NCBI GenBank assembly: GCA_963932465.1
Contig: OZ010795.1
Span: 18,907,197-18,971,196 of the forward strand
Origin: Maratus speciosus
Lineage: Eukaryota; Arthropoda; Arachnida; Araneae; Salticidae
Direction: 5' to 3'
Length of the DNA: 64,000 bases
The first letter of the stretch is position 1, and each line of letters starts with the position of its first letter. The notes under the pieces are model-generated. The model worked only from the letters and a program-made list of their open reading frames with translations, had not been told where the DNA came from and did not search any database. Of this stretch, positions 33,119 to 41,129 are shown piece after piece. Position numbers and translations under genes: made by a program.

Positions 33119-36100
33119 AAGTAAGCAAGTAAGTAAGCACCCACCCTGGGAACCCGCTTTTGGCTTATGGTTAGGTTTGAACCCCGAGCCCAGGGCAGGG
33201 AAAAGTACTATTACCTGTAAAACCCTCTAGTATTTAAGACACTTAATAGAATTTAAAAAAATGAAAAAATTAAATTAAATTAGTTTTTTTTTTTTTTTTT
33301 TTTGCAGTCAGCTGCTGGCCCCTCTAGAAATATGAGGTAAAAATTACTAAAAATATTTAAAGATAAAATAATCTAAATTTAAAGATAAAATTACAATAAT
33401 ATATAACTTAAAGGCCAAAACAATAGCTGTAGTAATGAATTTATATGTCCAGCACTCCTGCTCACTGCCCATAACTCGGAGGAGGACCGTTGAACTGATA
33501 TATTGATGTATGAGATCCACGTTCATATTAAACCTTCTGAACGATATAAATATAGTTTTAAGCTAGATTTGAGATTAATTACTGTGAGCTATATATAAGT
33601 ACAATAACATACAGGGAGGGTTTATCGGTTACCCACAACGTACTAGAGCAAGATTAATGTTTTTAAGAGTTGAATTTAAAGTTTTAAAGAGTTTATCTGA
33701 AGTTGCTATATATCACGAAAAGTTCAACTGGTTATCACAGCGACATACAAGTTTACAAAAGCAGGACACCATTTTTGAAGATATTAGCCTTCGATACTCA
33801 TATTAAAATCTTTCGCTGATGAGTTAATGGAAGTATTTTGTAAGAGATATTACTGCAGATATTTTCAAGATGAATGAATATTTTTTTTCTTTTTTTTTTC
33901 ATGTAGATACTTTATCTGTACCTCCTGTCCACCAATTGAGACTGAAATATAGGACACAAACTAGAGTCTGCTGTATGCTTCCTATAGTTTTCTTGATAAT
34001 AGCAATTAGTACAGCGATGCTGTGATGGATCGGTGATATAAGGACAGTTGAGAGTTTGATGACCCATGGCACATTTGGCACATATGGAGTTCCTTCTACA
34101 GTTAGTCTTTGTATGCCCGTAAAGTTGACAGTTCTCACATCTAAGTATGGGTCGGTATATTCTTATACTGCAATTATTGAGGCCAATTGAGATACTTTTC
34201 TGAGCCAGAAGTTTTTTAGCTGCATTTACTTCTAAATTCAGTACCATATGATAAATTGTAGATTTTTCTCTTTGTATTATTTTTAATATTGTTAAATTCT
34301 TGTCTGTTGAACGATCCTTTAAGTAGTTAATTATGTCATCAGTAGGTATCATCGATGGTATTCCTGTAATTATTATCCTTGAGTGTTTTTGCAGGTTGTA
34401 AGTTAGTTCTACTATTTCTGAAATGTTTGGGATTTTTTCAATTCTTTTCAATAACTTCTCTGTGTTGTTATCTATATCTGATTGAATTGTCAGTGTATTG
34501 ATTTGTCTTGTTTGTTTACAAAATATTGGTAGATCATTTTCTTTAATCAATTCGGTATTTAACAGTTCTTTCAATTTATTTGTTGATATTTTCTTTGAGA
34601 TATTTTTTATAATTATTGCCGAGTTTGAATACTTTCCTTGAGAGTTAAATTGTTTTTGTTCTTCGTTATCTTGAGATCTTTCATAATTCTTTGTATTTTT
34701 GTCTGTAAGATTTTCTATTATTAGTTTCTCAATTTTGTGAATCCTTCTTGATAATTGTGGTATGTCTGTATCTATATTATTTTCTATATCTCTAAGCTTG
34801 TTCATGCACTCTTCTATTATTTTGTCTTGTGCTTTTAATTGTTCTTCTCTTGTAGCTATTTCCTGCTCCAATTTGGATATTATTTCTTTGGTTGATTCTG
34901 TTGTTTGTTGTTGTTGCTTATCCATTTTTGTACCAGTCAAGATTGTCTGAGTATACTTTTGTTGTGTTTTTGTTTGTATTTGTGTTGCCTTTTCTTTTGT
35001 TTCCGATGTTGAATGCTGTTGTTTGATTAAGTTCTTTAATTTTTTTATTTCTTCTCTCATTTCCTCTTCTTTGTGTTTGAAAATGGTATTTTCTTTTTCT
35101 TTTTCTATCAGTTTTCCTTCTAGTCTTTGCTCCATCTTGGAGCTTTCTTCCAACTGAGCTGTAATTTTATCAATTTCCTCTTCCAATTCGCTTATTTTTC
35201 TTCCGTCTCTTTGTATCGTTGTTGTATTTTTATGATATCTTATTATTCTAGATTCATCATTTTTTGCTCTTGTAAATATTGCATTAAGATATTTCTGTTC
35301 TTCAAGATGTTTCTGTGCTTCCTCTGTAGTTCCTCTCACCCTTTTCCTTTCTATCTTTTCATATTCCGAAATCAATTGGCTTATCGGTAGGCTTTGCAAT
35401 GGGTCCTGTTTTTCAATACGTCTTTCTGGAAGTCTTGGATATTGTTCCGTACATGACTTTTGTATGTTTATGCTTTCCGGAGAGTCCACTGTTGAGTTCA
35501 ACAAGGAATTCATTGTTGAGTTCGGTGTTGTATTGTAGATTAATTGTTTTGGTGTCTGGTCTAATCTGACCAAACTAACTTTTGGGTTGTTTGTTAGAAT
35601 TTCTTTCTGTAATCTTTGGTTAGGATTTATATTATTTTTCTGTGAATGTTTATCGGAATTCATTATTTGCAGTGTTTGTTTCAGAGGCAATGGTGTAAAT
35701 TGAGTTGCTTCGGCCACTATCCCTTTCTTCCTTGCCTCTATTGTTCTTTTCTCCTCCTCCTTAGCTGTGTTTAGTTCTTTTTCCAAGATATTTTTCATCA
35801 TTTCATTTGAATCGTCGAGACAAATCAGTTGTTCGCATGCTATCATGGTAATTGCTCTGGATGGTGATAAATATTGAAATGAGTGTATGCATGATGTGTC
35901 CGAAATTGCTGAAGATCTCGTACTCGTTTCCAATGAATCTGATTTATTTCCTGACTCATTTATTGGACTTCCAGATGATTCCATGTTCCAATCTAGGTCG
36001 AGCTTAGTCGGATTTACCCTTGGGTTTTGTTGATTATCGATTATTCTACTTTTATATGGTGTCGCCATTTAGAATATGATTTAATAATTCAACTACTAGT

Positions 36101-36344
36101 GGTAAGGCCATTATAGATATTGCTTTTCATTTAATCAGAGAGATACTTTTATATGGATTACTCAGAGCTACTGGTAACTATATTCAGAGAGATACTTTTA
36201 AATGATAAGATATACGTTCCAATGCCGGAAGCTAAAAATATTAAGATATATTAAAATATAATGAGATGATAATTAGAGATAAAGAACAGGGGTCCACTAG
36301 GCCCCGACCATACATCATTGAAGGAAAGGGAATATAGAAAGTAG
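33119..36344 (-). mobile_element. Non-LTR retrotransposon piece A: 5' leader, ORF1, unusual 3' tail; no ORF2
   Basis: The insertion lies in the satellite's G-rich block and is flanked by a 10-bp direct repeat GGTTGGGGGT (33109-33118 and 36345-36354), which I read as the target-site duplication. On the minus strand it has a 276-bp leader (36344-36069), a complete ORF1 (36068-33912), an A-rich run straight after the stop (33899-33880), about 580 bp without frames, an A20 run (33303-33284), and a terminal segment of about 165 bp ending in TTAC-type repeats. No endonuclease or reverse transcriptase sequence is present. It is either an internally deleted copy, an ORF1-only non-autonomous element, or a mosaic of several insertions. 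Confidence 0.7.
33912..36068 (-). CDS. Retrotransposon ORF1: gag-like nucleic-acid-binding protein with three zinc knuckles
   Basis: The frame encodes 718 aa from ATG 36068. ORF1 proteins of I/R1/Jockey-type elements coat the element RNA and act as nucleic-acid chaperones in the retrotransposition particle. Residues about 230-430 are a long Glu/Lys/Gln-rich coiled coil. About 480-640 resemble the PRE_C2HC/RRM-like region before gag zinc fingers (IIITGIPSMIPTDDII block). Three knuckles follow: C644-x2-C-x4-H-x4-C657, C663-x2-C-x3-H-x4-C675, and a longer-spaced C686-x2-C-x8-H-x6-C705. The protein stops 13 residues after the third knuckle, whereas the ORF1 remnant in piece B continues into a 97-codon Arg/Tyr-rich tail, so this ORF1 may be shortened or from another subfamily. 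The intact length suggests a young copy. Confidence 0.85.
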   Translation of the reverse strand: MATPYKSRIIDNQQNPRVNPTKLDLDWNMESSGSPINESGNKSDSLETSTRSSAISDTSCIHSFQYLSPSRAITMIACEQLICLDDSNEMMKNILEKELNTAKEEEKRTIEARKKGIVAEATQFTPLPLKQTLQIMNSDKHSQKNNINPNQRLQKEILTNNPKVSLVRLDQTPKQLIYNTTPNSTMNSLLNSTVDSPESINIQKSCTEQYPRLPERRIEKQDPLQSLPISQLISEYEKIERKRVRGTTEEAQKHLEEQKYLNAIFTRAKNDESRIIRYHKNTTTIQRDGRKISELEEEIDKITAQLEESSKMEQRLEGKLIEKEKENTIFKHKEEEMREEIKKLKNLIKQQHSTSETKEKATQIQTKTQQKYTQTILTGTKMDKQQQQTTESTKEIISKLEQEIATREEQLKAQDKIIEECMNKLRDIENNIDTDIPQLSRRIHKIEKLIIENLTDKNTKNYERSQDNEEQKQFNSQGKYSNSAIIIKNISKKISTNKLKELLNTELIKENDLPIFCKQTRQINTLTIQSDIDNNTEKLLKRIEKIPNISEIVELTYNLQKHSRIIITGIPSMIPTDDIINYLKDRSTDKNLTILKIIQREKSTIYHMVLNLEVNAAKKLLAQKSISIGLNNCSIRIYRPILRCENCQLYGHTKTNCRRNSICAKCAMGHQTLNCPYITDPSQHRCTNCYYQENYRKHTADSSLCPIFQSQLVDRRYR

Positions 36345-36368
36345 GGTTGGGGGTGGGCGGGGGGGTCA
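36345..36368 (+). repeat. 24-bp remnant of the satellite's G-rich block between two insertions
   Basis: These 24 bases are identical to the G-rich block of an L unit (for example the stretch starting at 41128). The left array ends with the first 10 of these bases (33109-33118) and the right array resumes at 40836-40837 with exactly what follows their last base. Joining 33118, 36355-36368 and 40837 rebuilds a perfect L unit. The simplest reading is leftover target DNA between insertions A and B rather than element sequence. Confidence 0.8.
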
Positions 36369-36916
36369 GGTTCGACCAGAGGGGAGGCCCACCATAAGGC
36401 ATAGGCTCAACAAGCCCCTACTGGTGGGTGAAATCCACTAACCGCCGAAACCACCGCCAAGGGCAGGGACCGACAGAAGCAGCGCGGGAGGTGCTCGTTC
36501 AGTAGGATCATCTCCCAGTCGCCGATGAATGTTTATTTGTTGTTTTGATGAAATACAATTTTTAATTACAACCGGCCATCCCATCACTCAGGGAGGGCCA
36601 GAATATTATACAGATCTTTTTGTAGATTAGATAACATTAGAAATTATTTTTACATTTTCTACAGTATATTATTTACTAATTATAAACTAATTTAGATTAA
36701 CTGGATAATATAAAATTAATAAGTTAGAAATAATTACTAAGTTAAATAGTAAACTATATACATAGTTCTGATTAGAAAATATTGTTGAATTGAAGAAGAA
36801 AGGGGTTTTAAGGATGACCCACAACCTGTAATTTTAATGTCTTTACAACGTCTTATTGTTACTATTGCTGTTTTGAATATTTTGTCTTTAAACATATTTC
36901 ACACACATCTCTGTTA
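36369..36916 (-). other. 3' untranslated region of piece B
   Basis: After the ORF2 stop comes AT-rich sequence, then AATAAA near 36540, and then a GC-rich stretch with potential hairpins (GTGG...CCAC-type pairs around 36420-36440). The GC-rich part lies after the polyadenylation signal, so it may be a structured 3' end recognised by the RT, a transduced downstream sequence, or a separate small insertion. It shares the 10-mer AGGGCAGGGA (plus strand) with the terminal segment of piece A. Confidence 0.5.
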
Positions 36917-39900
36917 TCAGAGTCGGGGCATTTGAAATAGCAACTGGTTATTTTCAAGAACGTTGATACAATCTATTATTTTCTGCATTAAGTTTGGTCT
37001 TTTTTGCACATAATTAAACCAATTTGCTAATGTAAAGTCAGCTGGTTTGCGTATGTGATATTCTGCTGTTAAAGTACATTTCAATAGATAATGTAGTGCG
37101 TCTCCTACATGACCGCAGGTACATCTTGGAGAGTCTGTTTTATTAATTTTATAGAGGTAGTCCGGGAATGGTCCGTGGTTCGTTGCAAATAAGTAGATAT
37201 TACGGTGCGGGAGCAGGAGATCTGAGGAGATTTTTGGAAAGAGTTTGTAGGTGAAACGTCCTGTTTCTTCGTAGTCCCAGCATTGTTGCCAGTCATTTTT
37301 GAGTTTAAGACTTGTTTGCCCTTTGATGTATGATGCCGGGAAGGGGAAAAAGATCTTTGAAGCTGTGGAAGATTGTAACGTCGCTTCTTTGGCGAGTTTG
37401 TCTGCCAGTTCATTGCCCATGAGACCAGCGTGACCTCTAACCCATTTAAAGTAGTAAGTTTTGTCAGTTGACTGCAGAAGTTTTATTATTTCATTTATAA
37501 GGTAATCTTGTGACATGATGTTTTCAAGTGCTTGAAGACTAGATTGACTGTCTGTGAAAACACCTATTCTCTTGTAATGTGTTGTTTCTGTCCATTGTAG
37601 CGCATTTAGAATTGCTAGCAATTCGGATTGGTACACCGTGTTTTCTTTATTTAATGTGCGGGAGTATTGATGTATTAGTGAATCCTGAGCAAATGTACAG
37701 AAGGCAAAGGCCGTACCTGTCTCTGTTTTTGAGCCATCAGTATAAATGTTTATTTCGGTGTTAGGTGGTGATTGATGTTCGTTGTATATGATATTCAGAT
37801 AATGTATTGCTGGGTTGATTTGAGGGATGATCTTTCTCTGAAAGTCTTGCGGGAAATAGTTGTTAGTTGGTATTCCTAACCGCAAAACTCTGCCATGTAA
37901 GGCTTCTCTTTGTAGTTGTAAATGTAGCGGTGGAGAGCCTGTCAAGACACAGAGCGCTGATGTTGCCGTCTTCCTGTAGGCCCTGCTGACCATCAGCAGA
38001 CAGTGTGCTTGGATCGAGGAAATTAGTTTGAGGCCGTGAGATTTTTGAAGAAGTGGGTACCATATTGATGATGCGTATATGATTTTTCTTTCTAGTATGG
38101 TCTTGTACCAGATTTTAAGTATTTGTTTTGATAGCCTGCTACTCGAGGATGAGAACTTCATTAAGTTTTGTATTATTTTGACTATTTCTATTCGTTTATT
38201 TTTGAGATGAGGAAGAAAAGAGAGAGTTGAGTCCAATGTTAATCCTAAGTATTGTAGCGTGTTCTCTGATTTTAGTTTATGATTGTCCAATTTAAATATG
38301 GGGGGCCTTTTTAGGAATCTTGGACGTCGTAAGTTTAGGACTCTACATTTTTCATAAGAGAATGTCATTTGGTTCTGTCTTGCCCAATTGCTTATAAGTT
38401 CGAGTGCTTGATTTGTGGTATTTTCAAGTTCCTTACATGACTTCCCTTTCGCTATCAACAGGATGTCGTCTGCGTAGGCTATAAAGGTGATTCCATGTGA
38501 ATGAAGCAATTTAAGTAGTTTGTTGATGAAGATACGCCAGAGAAAAGGCCCGAAGCAAGAGCCCTGTGGGCAACCTCTGTAGAACCAGTGGATTTCCTCT
38601 GTGTCCAACCAGTTGCAGAATGCTCCTCTTATTGATAGAAAAGAAGATATTGTATTTTTGTATGCTTTTTCGATAGGAAGTTCATCGATTTCTTCCATCG
38701 TAATGTGCCACGGTAACTTATCAAAGGCATTTTGAAAGTCAAGGGAAACTAAGGAGATGTAATTGTTGTCTTGTGATAAAAGTTGAATTTTTAATAAGAG
38801 ATCTTGCAAGGCTGTTTCAGTTGAGTGTCCTTCCAAGAAGCCATGCTGTGAGTTATTAAGATGTTGTATTGAAGATGATGTTAATGAGTGGTTAATTCTT
38901 CTTAATAGCATTTTTTCGAGGATCTTCCCAAAAACTGGCAGGAGGGATATTGGTCTGTAAGAGTGATGATCATCTGGTGGACGTCCCGATTTCAGGAAAT
39001 AAACTAGTTCCCCTACTTTCCATTGATTCGGAAAGTAATTGAGTTTTAGGGCTGAGTTGTACATCTCAAGTAGCAGGTTAGCATGAGTTTTGAAGATATT
39101 ACGAATTATATAGTGGTCTATATTGTCCGGACCAGGTGCCTTATTTGCATTGAAAGAAAATATTGCTGTTTTGAGTTCTTGAATTAAGAATGGAGATGCT
39201 GAGTCATCTGGTTGTATGGTTGTTGGTTTTGGTTTTTTGGACTGTCCGAAAATGTTTGTTGTTAATTCTTTGTAGAAGGAAGAGTTGGAGTGAATTTCTG
39301 CTGATGAAGTTGAGAGTGTTGTGATTTCTGCCCTGTGAAAATCTTGGAAAGCTATTGACTTTATCTTACCGAAGGGATCTCTTGTATTTTCGCATAATTT
39401 TGTCCAGGAAGTCTTTTTTGATTTGAGTATGTTCTGTTTGTATAGAGCTCTTTCTCTTTTATATTTTATTATATCTGTTTGGGATGCTTCTGGGAGTTTT
39501 GTTTTTCTTTGCAGTGCCTTGACGTAATTCCTCTGTCTACGGAGATCCTGTGTCCACCATGATATCTTAGGGGTAAAAGTGTTGTTTTTCTTTTTTAGGT
39601 TTCTGTCGCAGGCTTCTTTTATTAAATTATAGAAAATATCATATCTTCTGTCAAATTCTTGAGTGGAGATTAGATTGTTAAAGTTCAGCTGTTTTTCTGA
39701 GATATTCTTGGATAATAGTTTATTAAATTTCTTAAATGAGATGTTTTTAGTTCTGTATCTCCTTTTCGGGAGTTTGATGATTGAAATGTCTGTGGTTATA
39801 GTTATTAATCGGTGATCCCCATAGTTAAGGTCACTGTCAATTGTCCAATTTTCTATTTGTGGGAACAGCGAGAAGGATGCCAGTGAGACATCTGGCCAAC

Positions 39901-40453
39901 CCTTTAGGTGCTTTGTTTCGAAAGTCGGTAGACTGTGAGGGTCATTTAGGGAGATTAAATGTCTTTGACCCATCAGATTTAAAAGGTGATGGCCTTTTTC
40001 ATCGTCTTTCGGATATCCCCATAGCACACTGTGTGCGTTGAAGTCACCAAGAAGCAATATGTCTGACGACATGCCTGTAATGGTGCTCCAATCTTCTAGG
40101 TCTTCGTGTAGCTTGGCAGAGGGAGGTGAATACTGGGATATCACTGTTAATATTCTTTTAGATAGTGTTAAGTTTACCACTACTGTATGATCTGTGCTGC
40201 CTAGTTTGATATGTCCAATATTTGGATCGATTATTAATATAAAGCTATTCTTTTTATTAGAAGCATAGCATGGAGTGCCTCTTGGCAGGCCATGTGGGCG
40301 GTTGTTTGTCATGTTACAATCCTGGATACAGGCAATTGAGTATTTCTCTTTATAAAGTGTATTAATTAAATCCGCTGTTGCAGTTTTGCTCCTTTGTAGA
40401 TTTATCTGTGCGAATTTTAAGTTATTAATGGCAGAAATACTTGTTTTTGGCAT
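36917..40453 (-). CDS. Retrotransposon ORF2: APE-type endonuclease, reverse transcriptase and RNase H polyprotein
   Basis: The 1,178-aa intact frame encodes the enzyme that nicks the target and copies the element RNA into it. Endonuclease, about 10-225: N18, IQD 43-45 (Asp where the catalytic Glu is usual), GDFNAH 136-141, WPDVSLAS near 186-193, GDH 212-214. Reverse transcriptase, about 400-760: KAPGPDN 438-444, SYRPISLL 498-505, QHGF 536-539, LDFQNAFD 571-578 (Asp572), GCPQGS 627-632, YADD 660-663. RNase H, about 900-1025: D906, E944, D968, D1018, all four catalytic acids present. C-terminal CCHC motif: C1111, C1113, H1121, C1126. ATG 40453 is the first Met; the frame is open without ATG up to 40627 and overlaps the ORF1 tail by 86 nt, so reinitiation or frameshifting is possible. 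No disabling lesion is seen. Confidence 0.95.
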   Translation of the reverse strand: MPKTSISAINNLKFAQINLQRSKTATADLINTLYKEKYSIACIQDCNMTNNRPHGLPRGTPCYASNKKNSFILIIDPNIGHIKLGSTDHTVVVNLTLSKRILTVISQYSPPSAKLHEDLEDWSTITGMSSDILLLGDFNAHSVLWGYPKDDEKGHHLLNLMGQRHLISLNDPHSLPTFETKHLKGWPDVSLASFSLFPQIENWTIDSDLNYGDHRLITITTDISIIKLPKRRYRTKNISFKKFNKLLSKNISEKQLNFNNLISTQEFDRRYDIFYNLIKEACDRNLKKKNNTFTPKISWWTQDLRRQRNYVKALQRKTKLPEASQTDIIKYKRERALYKQNILKSKKTSWTKLCENTRDPFGKIKSIAFQDFHRAEITTLSTSSAEIHSNSSFYKELTTNIFGQSKKPKPTTIQPDDSASPFLIQELKTAIFSFNANKAPGPDNIDHYIIRNIFKTHANLLLEMYNSALKLNYFPNQWKVGELVYFLKSGRPPDDHHSYRPISLLPVFGKILEKMLLRRINHSLTSSSIQHLNNSQHGFLEGHSTETALQDLLLKIQLLSQDNNYISLVSLDFQNAFDKLPWHITMEEIDELPIEKAYKNTISSFLSIRGAFCNWLDTEEIHWFYRGCPQGSCFGPFLWRIFINKLLKLLHSHGITFIAYADDILLIAKGKSCKELENTTNQALELISNWARQNQMTFSYEKCRVLNLRRPRFLKRPPIFKLDNHKLKSENTLQYLGLTLDSTLSFLPHLKNKRIEIVKIIQNLMKFSSSSSRLSKQILKIWYKTILERKIIYASSIWYPLLQKSHGLKLISSIQAHCLLMVSRAYRKTATSALCVLTGSPPLHLQLQREALHGRVLRLGIPTNNYFPQDFQRKIIPQINPAIHYLNIIYNEHQSPPNTEINIYTDGSKTETGTAFAFCTFAQDSLIHQYSRTLNKENTVYQSELLAILNALQWTETTHYKRIGVFTDSQSSLQALENIMSQDYLINEIIKLLQSTDKTYYFKWVRGHAGLMGNELADKLAKEATLQSSTASKIFFPFPASYIKGQTSLKLKNDWQQCWDYEETGRFTYKLFPKISSDLLLPHRNIYLFATNHGPFPDYLYKINKTDSPRCTCGHVGDALHYLLKCTLTAEYHIRKPADFTLANWFNYVQKRPNLMQKIIDCINVLENNQLLFQMPRL

Positions 40454-40541
40454 ATTTTCTTGTTGCTGTTTTTTATTTCTTTTTGGTTTGCCTGTGTTAG
40501 AAGATATTTGGCTTGGAGTGCTTGAATTAGCCGTATCGCCT

Positions 40542-40835
40542 CTATCGGCGATAGGGAGGCTGTGCCTCCCTTGTGTAATTTGGATATTTATAGTTGTAGT
40601 TTTTTCTGTTGGAATTTTCGAATGTCCTCATTCTTATTATTCTGGTTTCTCCATGTCGATTTGTTATTTCATCTTCTCTATGTCTTGACCTACCGTCTCT
40701 TCTCTCGTATCTTTTGTTTTTGTACTCTTTTCGCTCTCTATGATCGTAGGATTCCTCATAGTTATTTCCTTTGTCTTGTCTGTATCTTCTTGTACTGTTT
40801 TCAGAAGAGTGAAATCTTTTCTTTTCTTTACTTCC
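40542..40835 (-). pseudogene. C-terminal 97 codons of ORF1 of piece B (5'-truncated)
   Basis: The minus-strand frame from the satellite junction to TAG 40544-40542 encodes a very basic, Arg/Lys/Tyr/Asn-rich tail (for example YKNKRYERRDGRSRHRED), ending EAQPPYRR. Low-complexity basic tails are common at the C-termini of ORF1 proteins, consistent with RNA binding. All zinc knuckles have been removed by the truncation. This tail is not present after the ORF1 of piece A. Confidence 0.7.
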
Positions 40836-41129
40836 AACCGCCGCGGCGAGCGGCCCATCTTCGTCCGCAACCCTTTATTCTTCTACTCTACTCCGACTCT
40901 TTTGCGGAAGCAAAATTCCCAGGTGCCCAGCCACGTCCCGAATGAAAGACTCTCTAGCGAAAGCCAGATTGAAAAAAAAAAAAAAAAATCAAAAATTGAA
41001 ACCGGACAAATTTAAAAGGGAATTTACACAAATTAAAGACACCGAAAAGCGGGAAGGGAGGGCTCGGGGCGATGAAGCTACACGACGACCCCTTGCTTTT
41101 TCTAGCTTATTATTAGTCTCGGGCGGCGG

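Larger units (their letters stand above)
36369..40836 (-). mobile_element. Non-LTR retrotransposon piece B (I/R1/Jockey-type): ORF1 tail, full ORF2, 3' region
   Basis: On the minus strand the piece starts at 40836 inside an ORF1 (5' truncation), passes the ORF1 stop (40542), a complete ORF2 (40453-36917) and a 3' region of about 550 bp. It inserted in the same satellite block and orientation as A, 14 bp away, with at most a 1-bp overlap at its ends, so no clear target duplication. A polyadenylation-like AATAAA lies near 36540, followed by a GC-rich terminal stretch of about 165 bp (36369-36535). The combination of endonuclease, RT, RNase H and a C-terminal CCHC motif, plus zinc knuckles in the partner ORF1, places it in the I superfamily. 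Confidence 0.85.

Noticed and set aside
33119..33215. tRNA-like B box ('ggtttgaacccc' near 33174) suggesting a SINE or tRNA gene
   Set aside because: No A box at proper spacing and no cloverleaf could be drawn; the sequence instead forms a CCCTGGG/CCCAGGG hairpin within the element's 3' terminal segment.
34762..35390. Plus-strand frames antisense to ORF1, and 37579-37764, 39841-40041 and 40386-40688 antisense to ORF2
   Set aside because: Shadows of the minus-strand retrotransposon frames, hydrophobic by complement of Lys/Glu-rich coding sequence.
36345..36368. Idea that the satellite's G-rich block was born from the retrotransposon leader
   Set aside because: The shared stretch ends exactly where the two array breakpoints would continue it, and nothing outside the 24 bp is shared. 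Residual target DNA explains all three junctions at once.
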